Of a stretch of 64,000 nt of DNA, positions 1 through 12,090 are shown one piece after another. A program made the position numbers and the translations under genes. The DNA lies in contig JADFUC010001282.1 of the NCBI GenBank assembly GCA_019722365.1, forward strand, positions 1 to 64,000, given 5' to 3'. The stretch is from Lithospermum erythrorhizon. Its lineage: Eukaryota; Streptophyta; Magnoliopsida; Boraginales; Boraginaceae. Position 1 is the stretch's first letter. Every line of letters starts with the position of its first letter. The notes beneath the pieces are model-generated. The model searched no databases. It was not told the origin of the DNA and was given only the letters and a program-made list of their open reading frames with translations.

Positions 1-705
1 CTCAATTGTACTTCGTTCGGTTACGTATTGCTATTTTATTTATGGCTCAATGTGTGGATGAGATTACTCTCGTTATGTTAAAGCTTAAATCTAATAGAAT
101 TTTGCTTATTTAATGCTTTTGTCTCTCAAGTTGATTGGTAACAAAATATGACTATTGGACTACCGACTTCTCAAGTGTCAAACACAATGCTCCTGCAAAA
201 TAAAAAATCAAGTCAACACAAATGCCAAGTGAGACGCTTATGCTTGGTCGTTTGATATATAAGACATTTGTTAGGAAACATCTATCATAACAAGATAATT
301 TGTATGAACAAGACACCCTCTTATTATGATGTTCTTGTTCCTCATTGATCATATTATCAAGTCAAGGTTGGATCTATGAAAAATGAATTTGTGTCCAACA
401 AAAATGGAATCAAACTTGAACAAATAAAGCGATCAAAGAGAACATATTTCGCAAGTTTCAAGATGATCATTCGATTCGGCTGAATGAGGACACTTACCAC
501 GATAAAGGTCACGATGTAGGATAAGAAAAAGTACAACCATGTAATCGAGTACCAATTGGACCCACAAACCCGATAATGGTCGATCTTTTGTCCACTTTTG
601 TACTATTATTTGAGTGAGGTTTTCATTGATTGAAATTATATTTCTTTTTCATACTTAAAGACATATTGTGCAAACCCAATAATCTTTCTTTTAAAGAATT
701 GTTCA
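1..705. other. Intergenic sequence, nothing recognised
   Basis: AT-rich sequence with only short ORFs of no familiar motif. I see no RNA gene, LTR end or MITE terminus here. Confidence 0.5.
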
Positions 706-1636
706 CTAAGGTTGTGTTTGTCGTGGGAATGAAATGGAATGAATTGAAATTGGATTACATTACTTAGTTTGGTAGTTAAATTTTTATTTCATTCCATTCC
801 CTAAGTAATTTAATTATCCATGCGGGGCCTTATACCATTCTACACTGAGTGGTGGTATTAGTCCATTACACTTGTCTGTGAAATATAAATAATTTATTAA
901 CATTATAAATCTGATATGTATAACACTAAATTATTATATATGTTATATAATTATTAATATATGTGTTATATATTATTCTCTCAATCCACTTAATAGGGGC
1001 ATTTCCTTTTAGCACAAAGATTTAGGAAAGTTTAAATTTAACTTACACACTCAACTTTTCCTCCACATTTTTGAACTAAATAGGAATCAATTTAGGGATT
1101 TTCATAAAAGGAAAATACCCCTATCAATAAGGGATAGAGGGAGTAGTATTATATATATATATATATATTTTAATTTATTTATAGAATCGATATGTGTGGT
1201 AGATATATTTTAATTAATATTAATATTTTATAATATTAATTTAAAACTAATTTTATCATATTTCAAAATTAACATATTATAATATTTTTAAACGATATAT
1301 TATAATATTAAATAAAAAAGAATTAATATAATATTCTGATATAACTTTGAAATTAATAATAATTACTTTAAAATTAAATATTAATATTATTTCTAATAAA
1401 TAAATAAATAAAATTTATAATTTATATATATATATACTACTTTAATCTTTTTTAATATATTTATACTACTTTAATATATATATATATGGTATGTTTATAA
1501 TTAAACATAGTACTGTCGCTTTACTTGTACCAAATAATGTAATGAAATTGTTTAACATAATTCTTTCTGATATTCATTCATTCTACCTTAAATTAATTCA
1601 CATAAATTCATTTGTTCTTATCAAATGCACACAGAG
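706..1636. mobile_element. Putative non-autonomous DNA element (degenerate MITE-like)
   Basis: The left part has inverted GGAATGAAATGGAATG / CATTCCATTCC motifs near 735-800. The two outer ends (GTGTTTG..GGAATGAA at the left; the reverse complement of TTCATTTG..CAAATGCACAC at the right) are loosely complementary. The interior is very AT-rich with TA runs near 1147-1170, 1425 and 1475, and it contains a separate Stowaway-type MITE. No target duplication could be fixed, so the family (hAT or Harbinger) is open. Confidence 0.3.
974..1145. mobile_element. Stowaway-type MITE, about 170 bp
   Basis: Terminal inverted repeats run from TATTCTCTCAATCCACTTAA at the left to a right end whose reverse complement reads TACTCCCTCTATCCCTTATT. 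TA at each end fits the Tc1/mariner (Stowaway) target. The interior is related to the MITE at 6172-6345: both carry the phrases 'cctccaca..tttgaactaaa' and 'gattttcat'. The element is nested in a larger AT-rich repeat. Confidence 0.65.
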
Positions 1637-2469
1637 GTATTAGAGTAGGTGGATCTTCTAGATTGAAGTAAGCTTTGTTGTTGAAATTATGGGATCAAGG
1701 TCTTGACTTTCTAGTTGTGGATTACGAGTTAAAATTCTAAATTAGATCTTGGATTAGTAGATTGTATCTACTATGGTATTGTGTTGTTTTGGAGTTGATT
1801 TCTTGTAATGATACAAGAAATCAAACTCAATGATATTAAATTAGGGAATGATTAATCCCGATTATCTCGCGGCCGCGTAGATTCATTTACCCAGCGTCGT
1901 CAAATAACTCCCGTGCTGCAACTGCAGTAGGGATATTTCACGGGATATTTAGTTTCTACTCCTCAATATACGATATATACCCCGCGTATATATCCTTTCT
2001 CTGCATTTTGAATTTTACAAATGATTTATTAATTTGTGATTATTTAATTAATCATATAATATTTAATAAATGTTACTTTTTGATAACTAAAAGATTTTTA
2101 ATATTTTTAATTAGTGTAATAATTTTATTAAAAGTTATTTTAATAATATTAAAACGCGCGGTACATAATATTATTAAATAAGATAAATAGCGATACACAA
2201 ATCATTAAAACACACAAGCAATACATACGTTAAAAGCGTTCATAAAAATAAGAAAGAAATGAAATCTAGTTTTGGGTTGTCCCGAACTTTTGCCCGAAAT
2301 GTGTTCACTTGAGATCTCAGCAATTGAATATGTTTGACTATCATGGAGTTCGGATCTAGTATGGATATCGGAATCGGATCTACCTTGAATATATACTTCA
2401 AACTGAGGTAAGACTTGTGTTTGAAAATCGAATGATGAGCTTGTAGTAGCGTTGGTTAATCCCAAGTTT
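1146..2469. other. Intergenic AT-rich sequence
   Basis: Long TA-rich stretches with no supported gene. A short GC-richer island near 1860-1945 (containing GCGGCCGCG) stands out but matches nothing I recognise. The right part leads into the 3' flank of the decayed PIF/Harbinger transposase. Confidence 0.4.
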
Positions 2470-3450
2470 CACCAATTTCGATGGTATCACGTTCATCTTC
2501 CTTTATCATATTATGTAAAATGATGCATGCCCACATTATTTTTGATGAGTCATTAAACTCCCACATCTGGCCGGCGAATGATCGTGAATCATGCTTAGAG
2601 AACACCAAATGCACGTTCGACATCCTTTCTACATGATTTTTGGTGCTTTACAAATAATTTTGCCTTTTCTCCTTGGGGATGTTGAAGTGATTGGACAAAA
2701 CGGGCCATTTGGGGTAGATTCCGTCTACAAGATAGTATGTCAACTTGTATTGATGACCGTGTGTGAGAAGTCGCATGTGGAAACGCTCCTGATATCATAG
2801 AAAACCGATTGTCTGTTGTAACACATTTATATGGATTCGATGTGCACGGCAAACCAAAGAGCATGCCATATCCATAAGTTGTAGGATCTGACAAATTCAA
2901 GAATAATTGTTGATGTGCGCTTTGCCCAGCTAGTAAATTGCCACTTGTGACTTTGGGACAATTTTTCATTGCCGGTCTGTCTGATCAATACTTCCCGACC
3001 ATTCCAAGGAACTGCGCTCACGATCGACATGAAGCCGTTGTAAATCTTCGCGATCGGCACTACCATGTAATCTTCTCAAATATAGATATTATTCGCTTCC
3101 TGAAAACTTGCGTAGGCAGCTTCGAAGAGCGTCGTTTGGCCAATACATGTATTAAATCCTGGCGTCTATTTGTACTCCGTGGGGTAACATCTTGATATAA
3201 ACTTGATGCACTTTTGAAGAGTTGATAATCTCGTTTCCCGGCGTTGTTTCTCGCTTTGAGTGAAATGCGTGTATGTAGGAAATTCAGCAAAGTAATCTTT
3301 TACGAGTCTTTTATGTGCAGATTTGTAATCCTTCTATATGTGTGTCTGTGTACGTGATTGATTTCTTGAAGCTTGTAATTCTTCAAGAATTACCGTTCTT
3401 GATGTTAGTAAAAGATTCTCTAACTCCCGTCGGCCGTTGGAGTGCCGAGA
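2470..3450 (-). pseudogene. PIF/Harbinger transposase (ALP1-like DDE_4 nuclease) relic
   Basis: Read on the minus strand, broken frames match the second half of plant PIF/Harbinger transposases. The stretch near 2600-2640 contains KDVERAFGVL, a hallmark of this family (usually RKDIERAFGVLQ). The stretch near 2490-2550 reads WACIILHNMIKEDERD, the conserved C-terminal HNM(I) motif. Around 2850-3290 are remnants resembling the DLWIWHAFFG and YQLFKS/ILNVL-type regions. Stops and frame changes interrupt it, so it is not functional. The Myb-like companion lies just upstream on the same strand at 3890-4680, the usual two-gene layout of this superfamily. Confidence 0.75.
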
Positions 3451-3889
3451 TTGAAGTCATATGGTGGTGGATCCATTGAAATACAAAAGGAATTGAAGAC
3501 TATATCTATGAGTTTAAAGAATGAGTGGTTTTGATCTTCACACAAAGTTTGAATTTATAATGTTCAATATTGGGACTTCAAACTCTCCATTGTCAAATTA
3601 GTAAAGATAGACAAAATCCATTGCATTGTTTGAAAATAAAGTTGACAAGGTAATGACAAAATCACGTCGTGATTGAAAATAAAATGAGCAAGGTAATGAG
3701 AAGTCGCGTTCATTTTTTGAAAATAAATTTGACAAGACAAATTACATGATCGCCGTCTAACACTTAACCACATAGTCCAAACAGAATAATAATTCAGTCG
3801 TAAACATTTAACAACCAAACAGTTCAACACGAAACATGTTTAAGAGTTCTTGTTCATATTCGTCTAACTTCATTTGGTAGTTCTACGAT

Positions 3890-4680
3890 TCAAAGTTCAT
3901 CCCCGCGTCTCCATTTTTTAGCGTCTTGCTTCATTTTGAGCCTTAATGACTTCTTGCATCATTGCATCTCGTTCCGCACTACTTGATCGGTGTTGATGTT
4001 ACGATTCTATCTTCGTGTATTCGGCCTCGATATTGAACTTGACCTTCTTTTAAAGGAATACTTCACTTTTCTTTGTTGCATCCATTCCTTTTAGGAAGTA
4101 TCAAAGTAGGAATAGAAGATGAGACATTATCGCAGCAATCTTCACTTTTTGGAACACTTCTTGCCGGATGCATCACGTCGATTATATATTTTGGTTCATG
4201 GCGAACCAATTTCCATTCATCAATCAAAGACCAACCCACTTATGTGCTTTTCGCTAAGGCTTTTAGAAAACCTGAGCCCATGCGGCGATTTTTTTTGTTC
4301 ATATCGGTATAATGACTCTTTGTATTTTCTTGAGTCTGTGAGGACCCGTTTGATGAATCTTCATTCGCATAAGTTGAAATTTTATCCCAAAATGTATCCC
4401 CACCGACCCGGCGCTTCAATGCGCTGCCATTCTTTGGAAATATAAATAATTAGAAAAGAAGTAGTTTGTTTCTTCCGCTGACTCAAGCTTGACATAACTA
4501 GATTTTCCTGTTGTTGGTTTGGTTGGTGTCAAAAAACTATGCGGAGTGTCACCATCTGCATTTCCTAAAGATATTTGGTTGGAAAACTCCGGGATCTCGA
4601 TTGATTTTGATTGAGGTGTGGATTGATCTACGACATTATTTCCTCTAGATTGTTGCCCAAGTGCATATCTGAAGTATAGG
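3890..4680 (-). pseudogene. Myb/trihelix-like PIF/Harbinger accessory protein relic
   Basis: Minus-strand translation in several frames gives a phrase like IEIPEFSNQISLGNADGDTP, typical of the low-complexity N-terminus of Harbinger-linked Myb-like proteins. Downstream there is a decayed block like F.FVHAWxLL...PKW and a K-R-rich RP.GrKaaK-like segment (here KRNGCNKEK). This protein class normally helps the DDE transposase bind DNA and enter the nucleus. Stops and frameshifts show it is dead. The assignment rests on short motifs and on the adjacent transposase. Confidence 0.5.
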
Positions 4681-6171
4681 GATATTGTACCAAGTCAGGA
4701 CATCATATAAAGTTTTGGAAATTTTTGCATACCCATATTTTGAGGATGTTAGGAAGCGTTGGAAATTGAAATTTTTTTATGCAGTTGGGAAATATGGGGA
4801 ATTAGGCGAAAAATTAAAATTTTTAATTAGGATTCGTAAATATAGAAAAAAGATATTAAAAAAATTTTAATTAGATGAGTATATTGAAGAGAAGATAAAA
4901 AATTTGATGTTGAAATATAACAAAATGGGATTCTATTTATAGGTATTCAAAAAATAAAAATATTGGTAAAAAAAATAATCAAACAATTTTAGTAGAATTT
5001 GATATTTTATTCTTTGAAAAATAATAAAAAATATCTTCTTTCCATTCGCGAGCCCTCTGCTTGCACGTCCCAATAAGGACATGTTGTCCTCTCAAATTGG
5101 CAGGAGCAACACGTGTTGTCAAATTGTGACTTCTTTTTCATTTTGCATGTACTGCGTAGTTGAACGGCGTGATGTGGATGGCATGGTTGGAGTGATTCCA
5201 CTTCCCACTTGTCAACTTTTTGTGTCAATTAACCCCAAATAATTCAATTCACCCTAAAATATTGTGACATGGTATTACCAACCAATTAACTCACTGCATA
5301 GAATTTTTTTTGAGACGATATATTTGATCCCAACCCTGTTGTGGAGTGATCTAATCTTATTCCAAATCTCATAGTTGGAAATCCATAATTGGAGGACTAG
5401 GTTCACCGAACCTCAACATCTCAAGTATCAAATTATCTTTCCTTATTCTGATTCCTTCATTGCAATAAAATGTACTATTGAACCTCAACTCCATTGAGTA
5501 GTTGTTTTTAGTTGGGGTAGTTTAATTAATCCGAAAAAGTTTTATCCTTTATGAAAAATTCTAATTCATCCTCCCTTAGATTACACCTAGGTTAACACAA
5601 CTCACTAACTTCGAGGCCAATGCGATATGTGGACGTTGCATAGGATTAGAGGGTGTCTACTTACCCCATAACAAGGTGTAATGGGTTGGATAAAGGATCT
5701 ATATTTCATTAATAGGGAGCCCATGGCTACTCTTTAAGGTACTAGACCCATTCATTCTTGTTCGTTTGATACTTCAAAATTTGGGTACAGAACTTTTAAA
5801 TCTTCCGATCCGAACATGAATTCATTCATTCCTATTTCAAATAGACTCTTTATATTCTTTTTGAATTCCTCTGAAAATAATTCAGTTTCAGATCAAGTTG
5901 GTTTGGATATAGTAAAACTTAGGACCGTTAACAAGTTGAGTTCAAGTGGGTATGAGGTTACCTAGTTAGATAGACATATTATCGAGTCTGGTAATTACTT
6001 TGTTGTGTCGGGTATCGAGCAAGAGCTTGTACTAATGTCTGACTCGATTAAGGTTTCAAGTCAAATATTTTTGGTCGAGTACCGAGTGAGTATTTGGTTA
6101 CTCGTTATGTTCATAAAACTAGTGATAAATTACCCAAATAAACATATATATTTTTTATATTATGTAATATC
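4681..6171. other. Intergenic sequence right of the Harbinger relic
   Basis: No recognisable gene. A 73-codon minus-strand ORF at 5007-5228 has no familiar motif and may be further debris of the Harbinger element. No terminal inverted repeat of that element could be identified. Confidence 0.35.
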
Positions 6172-6345
6172 TACTCCCTCCATCCCATCTTATTTGGTCA
6201 CTTTACTTTTGCACAAAGTTTTAGGAGAATTCAAATTTATCTCACATTATTCCATTTTCCCTCCACAAATTTGAACTAAAGTGGAACCAATTGTGAGATT
6301 TTCATTTTATGAAAAATGGCCATATAAATTGGGATGGAGAGAGTA
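6172..6345. mobile_element. Stowaway-type MITE, 174 bp
   Basis: Left end TACTCCCTCCATCCCATCTT; the reverse complement of the right end is TACTCTCTCCATCCCAATTT. Flanking TA dinucleotides, the CTCCCTCC core and the length all fit Stowaway (Tc1/mariner) MITEs. It belongs to the same group as the copy at 974-1145. Confidence 0.8.
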
Positions 6346-7872
6346 AAACATTATCGGGTGTTTAGTCAAAGTTATTCTGGTATCTCTCACAAGTTATCGA
6401 GGATAAAGTGATAATCGAATCCGACTTGTTAATCCTTACAGTGGTTATCCGATTACTCAATCCATCAAAATAATAGTAGTAGGTGTTTCATGATTGAAAA
6501 CAGTTTTGGGCCCAAGTTTTAACTGATATGAGTAGTAGTGTCTAACGAACCGGGGCCGCGGCGAGACATCACGGTCATTACATTTTATTCGGTTCGAGGT
6601 TAGGCGGGGCCTGAAATATTTAGGTCCGTTAAAGTGGGACGGACGTGGGCCAAAGTTGGGCTTGAACTTTGAGCCGAACTTCGAGCCACAAAAAATCGGT
6701 GGGTATTAGGCAGGGTCAGGTTCGAGGCCGCTTGGCGCTTCCTGGCAGTAGTCTTGTTTAATATTAACGATGTAGTGTTATCTTAAGCATTCTTGGTATT
6801 AGTAATAGTGCAGTTTATAATGTAATGGCGTTAATCTGGGAAAATATTTTACGGTATTAACGTGATGGATTTATAATAAAAGATATCATATTTAACACGT
6901 ATGTCTGATATTAAGGAATATTGTATTGAATATATTATTGAAAAACATAGCTCTAGTTTATAATATCATTTGTAATGTGAAATATAATATTGAATATATT
7001 ATTAACAAGTATAAAATGCGTAATATATTATTCTATAAACAATAAGAGTCTATTTGTAATTAAAATATTTCAGAAATAATTGATTATTACATTTAAATAA
7101 ATACTTGAGTTATTTAGTATTGAATATTATATAATTCTGAACATAACATGCATTAATATATCATTCTTTATACAATAAAAGTAATTTATTGTAAATATAT
7201 TATCAAAGAAATATTATATATCTTAGCTTCGAGGGTTTAGAACAAACTCGATAGTTTGGAGAACGACTGAGGGTTTGGAACAAATTGATGTTAACAACAA
7301 TTTATAAGTTAGAATAATATATTATATAATACTAAACAACTATTATAGTTTCAAACAAAAATAAGATATTAATGTAACTCGTACTTTTATCCATATCACA
7401 GTGCTAAATAACTTTTATGATTTAGAGTAGAATAAAACATGTTCTTTAGGTTATGGACATATTATAAATCAATAGTAGTCACCAATTCTAACCAATTATT
7501 TCTTGAAATAGTGTTTAATTATGACACTTAATTATTTAAATATTAGTATATTAATGTATTAATGTATTGTACTTTATCAATATATTGAAAAGAACTTTCT
7601 GGATTAACAAATTCATAATATATTAATAGAATTTACATATAATCAATTACTTTGTAATATAGTAATGAATAGTATTAAATTTATATTGTTATTATTCAAG
7701 TAGTTAAATGATTTAATATTTATCAAAATATCTTATAATTTGTATATTGTAAAATAAAGAATTTTGTATCAAATAACATTGTTAAAGTTGCGTATCGGAA
7801 ATATCGTTTAACTGCTTAATAATATATTATAAAGGTTAACGAACATCCCCAACGTGCCGTAATGATTGGTAT
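6346..7872. other. AT-rich intergenic sequence with a GC-richer patch
   Basis: Positions 6540-6760 are GC-richer and contain GGTTCGAGGCCGC; near 9785 the complementary phrase GCGGCCTCGAACTTCGAG occurs. These short inverted sequences bracket the big inverted-repeat element and could be the ends of an older repeat. The rest, 6780-7840, is TA-rich and shows no gene. Confidence 0.35.
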
Positions 7873-7889
7873 ACGAATTCTACCATGTT

Positions 7890-9530
7890 GATCGTCTGAA
7901 CTACTCTGACCGTATTTAGAGATTTGGGCGAATGGTATGGATGATCAGCACAACTTCTGTAATGTCATTAGTTGATCGCCCATCTTTAAAAGCATTACAA
8001 CGATCGCCCATTTTAAATATGTCCTAATGGGTCAGTTTTAAATGATTGGTACGTTAAATTAGTCGCGTGACCCTCGCGTGACTCTTCGTGGGGTAATTTA
8101 GTAATTTCACTTTTGTATTTTGCGAAAAATAAGAAGGGCATATAGTATGGATGATCGCTGCTTTCACAATAATATCATTGATTGATCGCTTGTCTTTAGA
8201 AACGTCTGACTGTAATCGCCCGTTCTTGAAATATGTCTGAACAGGTCCCAGTCAAAATTTTAAAACTGATTGTTTGTTAAATTGGTCGCGTGACCACGCG
8301 TGATTCTTAGTAAGGGTAATTTAGTAATTTCGCTTTTGTATTTTTCATAAGATTCTTAATGGATTAGAAACATTATGAAATTAATAAAAGCTACATTGAG
8401 AACGATCCCGATGTCTGAAATCGTGAAGTTTCTTTTCATTCTTAGCTTTTTGAATTGACGATGTCGATTATCAGCTACGTAGGGGTTTCAAATTGAAACT
8501 AACACGTCAGCAGGTGTATGCATCTGATGACCTCTTACCAGCTTCGTCGCTAAATGGCATCTTCGTCTATATCGCCGTGTCATGTCTTGGCAGTAATCAG
8601 TCAATTAACAATTTTACCGCTAATAGTCTAACGTTAGCTTTAAGCTTGAAACTATCCTAAATGCTTGTATGGTAGAAATACTCGTCGTATATCTGCGAAC
8701 AGAAAACACAATTAATATACATACTTGATTTAAACACATTCTCGGTGGAAACCTAATTAAAAACCCCAATCGAAACCAAATCAAGAACCCAATCGAAATC
8801 TAAATGAAAACCTAAATCAAAAAATATAAAAAGCCCAATCGAAAACCTGCAAAAATCAGATTTAAAATAAAAAAAGCCCAAATTAAAAACCCCGAATAAA
8901 TAAACCTAAAAAAATCGATTTTATAAAGGAGCCATTCTGCGCGTAAAAGCTAGAACTAAATCCTATTTGGATGAGTGGAGTCTTTGATTAAATGTCATGA
9001 GGCGTTATTTATAAGCGAGATTCTGGTAAAGATTATCTGGGTTTGATGTGAAATATGGAACTAGATTAACAAAGGTGGCTGAAGTGTAGGCTCACTTGAT
9101 TTAACAACGTTTCGATTATTATTTTTTGCAAAAATACAAAAGTGAAATTAAGTACCACTTATAAAGTAGTCCGCGTGAGGGTCGACGACCCGATTTACTT
9201 GACAGTGCCGGAAAATCGACGGTGCAGGACCTTAGGACATATTTGAGAAAAATGGGTGTCAAGTTATGCGTTTAAGATGGTGATCAGTAGTGACGTTGTG
9301 TAGGGGTGGGTGATCATCCAATAGCGTTGCAAAAACACAAAAGTGAAATTCTTAAAGTGCAGCTACGAGTAGTCACGTGGTCAGCGTGTGATTGCTGACG
9401 ATTCTTGGGAAAATCTATGATTGGGACCACATTAGGACATATTCGAAAAATGAATTGATCGAGTTGTCGTTCACAAGATGGTGATCAGTGAGTGACGTTG
9501 TGTAAAGTTAGGTGATCATCAATACATTCT
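7890..9530. mobile_element. Large inverted-repeat element with tandem roughly 200-bp subunits in each arm
   Basis: The left arm holds two tandem units, about 7930-8118 and 8140-8345. Each runs from TATGGATGATC through GATCGCC(C/T), AAATATGTC and GGTCGCGTGACC-like phrases to GTAATTTAGTAATTTC and CTTTTGTATTTT. The right arm holds two units in reverse orientation, about 9123-9320 and 9322-9525, each starting AAAA(A/C)ACAAAAGTGAAAT and ending GGTGATCATC. The centre, about 8350-9120, has no coding potential that I can see. The shape suits a non-autonomous MULE with long terminal repeats or a foldback element. No target duplication was found. Confidence 0.6.
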
Positions 9531-9890
9531 TGCTAAATTTTGTTGATAAATCTTTAAATGAGAGCAGAGACTAAATTTTGTTGATAAATCTTATCTGAAC
9601 TTGGTGTTTGGGGGCTGGCATTCTTGCGATTTTGAAGCGAGGAATTAGCATTAGCCTTATCTGCAATCTTGGTAGATTCTGCGATTTTAAAGGAGGTAAG
9701 GTTAGGCAGAATCTTTGTGCTGAGTGGTATCAAATCGAATGAACAGTTAATTAAACTGCCCGTGCGTGATTAGTTAAGGAGCGCGGCCTCGAACTTCGAG
9801 CTAGGGGCGGGCAGGCCAGTGGTTACATCCTAATTATCTTCATCACTCTAGTTTTGAAATAGGTCGAGCCCAGTTGATAAATACCTAGAG

Positions 9891-9898
9891 TATATAAG
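9891..9898 (+). promoter_or_regulatory. TATA-box-like TATATAAG before HYPK
   Basis: TATATAAG lies 30 bp before the ATG at 9928, in the right orientation. If used, the 5' leader would be only a few bases long, so its role is uncertain. Confidence 0.3.
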
Positions 9899-9927
9899 AG
9901 AGTTAGAATTGTGTATTATATGAGAAA

Positions 9928-12090
9928 ATGGAGGGTGGAGAGTCAGGTATAGAGGTAGTAATCGATTCAAAAGACTTACAACAACAAAGCAAAGCACTCG
10001 ATAAGCTTACCGATCATGTTGAAGATCGTCAGCTCGATTCCACCCGTGTCCAAAGAAGGTATATATATGCTGGTTGTTTTTATATCAAAATTAACAAATG
10101 TTAATTAACTCGCACAATTTTTTTAATCAAAATTAAAGATTAATCATAAATTAGGTGAAAATATTATAGTTTTATACATTTTCACAAAATACTACTCCCT
10201 CCATCTCTAAATGATAGTTCATTTGCGTTTTAAACGAAAAGAAAATGAACAAACTTTATGTCTTGGGTAAAAGTCGCGCTACTTTGATTTGAATCGAAAA
10301 TTACTGATATTAATTGTAAAATAGGGTGAAATATTATATTATGATATATTTTTTGCAAATATTATAACATATGTTAAAAAATATTTAAGCATAAGTTTAA
10401 GAGACTTACATTAAAATTAGAAATGGACGATATTTTAGTAATGGAGGGAGTAGTTTGTTTTGGAATTTTGAGAAGAATTATAATTAGGATTTGTAATTTA
10501 TTTTTTAGGCAATGGCGTCGATTTCTGCATCAAAAGAAGCTGATCTTCAAGCCATGAGAATGAGGTCTGATAATCTAAAACCATAAGTATCATATGATTA
10601 TGGTTTTGTGTTTCTGTTTAAATGTTTTTTTCTGATCGGATTTCAGTGGGCTCTGTATATATTTGTACTTTAAAAAAGAAGTTATGCGTGTGAGTATTCT
10701 TGTGAGTTATTTTGGTACTCCCTATTAGTTATAAGACTCGGTGAGGTTGGCTATATGTAAATGATTATTAAATTCCTTGGTTATGAAGTTATGCTTCGTA
10801 TTTATGATGGAGCTATTAGCTATATTCATGTTTTGCAGTTAGTGATGCAAGTATGCAACTAGCCTTTCTTGAGGATTTCTTGTCGCTATACATAATAATT
10901 TTGGGGGATAGTCACATGATAAATGTTGCATTTAACGAATTCTATTCGCAATATATGATAACATTAATGGGTAGATGCGACGCATTGGATGATACACTTC
11001 CATTTAAGTATTAATCATGATTTTGCAGACAATGAAACTCTGCCTATTAGATGTTAACTAGTTGCGTACACAAATATACTTTGGGGTTTGCTTGAACACA
11101 TGGCTGTTATAATTGTCTATGTTGAGTGGTTAGTTTTTCTCGAGAGTATCTGGAGTTACTTACACAGAATATGGACCAGGGAATTCATTCCCATAAAGGT
11201 CGCTGTATGTTATGAAGAATCTGATTGTTGAAATCAAACTATAACATTAAGATCTTCTTGATTCTACTTCCATTCATCTAGAGAATACTTATGGGTATCA
11301 GATTCCATGCAATTTAGAAGATTTTACCTACATTTTTTAATATAGGATTCCATGTGTTGTCATTGTTTTGTTAGAATGCCAATAATATGTTTAGCGAGAG
11401 CCTAAAGGGTATGTTAGATTGGCCCATGCTGAAGGTTAATTTTATATCTGACTTTCTGATCATACGCTGTGAAATAATTGTGCTTAAGCCATACATGACC
11501 CTAACTAGCCGAATCTGTCTTGATTTTACTGCTGAAATATGGGTATTGAGCTATATAACACATTATCTTTCTTTCTGTATGTAATAATATCTTCATTCTT
11601 CCATCGATTATGTTCAGAATGCTGAATCATTTTGGTACTTTTCAGTTTCCCTGACTTTTTGATTGGATAGTTTATTTCATTGTCTGTAGAAAGGGTACAC
11701 AATTGGCTGCATATGTACTTCTACCATCCTTGTGAGTCAAATTTCATAGTTAGACTGACAAATATTAGACATCAATTATCTACAATTCAAACACTCTATG
11801 CATCATATTTAGCTCATGTCTTTATACAAATGACATATCCTTATTTGCAATGCAGAGAGAAGGAATTAGCTGCTGTTAAAATCAATTCCGCCGACATTGA
11901 TGTCATTGCAAATGAATTAGAGGTTACTCCATGCTTGATCTTCTGTCATATACTTCCTCTCAATGTTTCTCGCTTATGGTGATGTTAATTATTTTCTAAT
12001 TTATAGCTTGACAAGAAGTTAGCTGAAAGAACATTACGGGAACACAAAGGTGATGCAGTTGCTGCTATCCGGTCCTTGCTTCAGTGTTAA
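9928..12090 (+). CDS. HYPK: HYPK, NatA-associated UBA-domain protein
   Basis: Four exons: 9928-10058, 10509-10564, 11856-11922, 12007-12090. Exon 1 starts MEGG and contains DSKDL..QSKALDKLTDHVEDRQLDS. Exon 2 carries AMASISASKEADL. Exon 3 carries REKELAAVKINSADIDVIAN and exon 4 ends LREHKGDAVAAIRSLL. This is the Huntingtin-interacting protein K family, about 112 aa, with a C-terminal UBA-like domain. In the family HYPK binds the ribosome-associated NatA acetyltransferase (NAA10/NAA15) and supports its activity and stability. Introns 2 and 3 are GT-AG and in frame. Intron 1 as read (GT at 10059, AG at 10507-10508) leaves the frame one base short: exon 1 ends in AG, exon 2 opens directly with GCA ATG, whereas relatives read QSAMAS. 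So one base is missing at the start of exon 2, through mutation or assembly error. A Stowaway MITE sits in intron 1. Convergent with the PAS-RAF kinase. Confidence 0.88.
10193..10452. mobile_element. Stowaway-type MITE inside HYPK intron 1
   Basis: Left end TACTCCCTCCATCTCTAAAT; right end TTTTAGTAATGGAGGGAGTA, which is its complement apart from a few bases. TA flanks are present. The 260-bp element lies 135 bp after exon 1 and 56 bp before exon 2. Confidence 0.8.
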
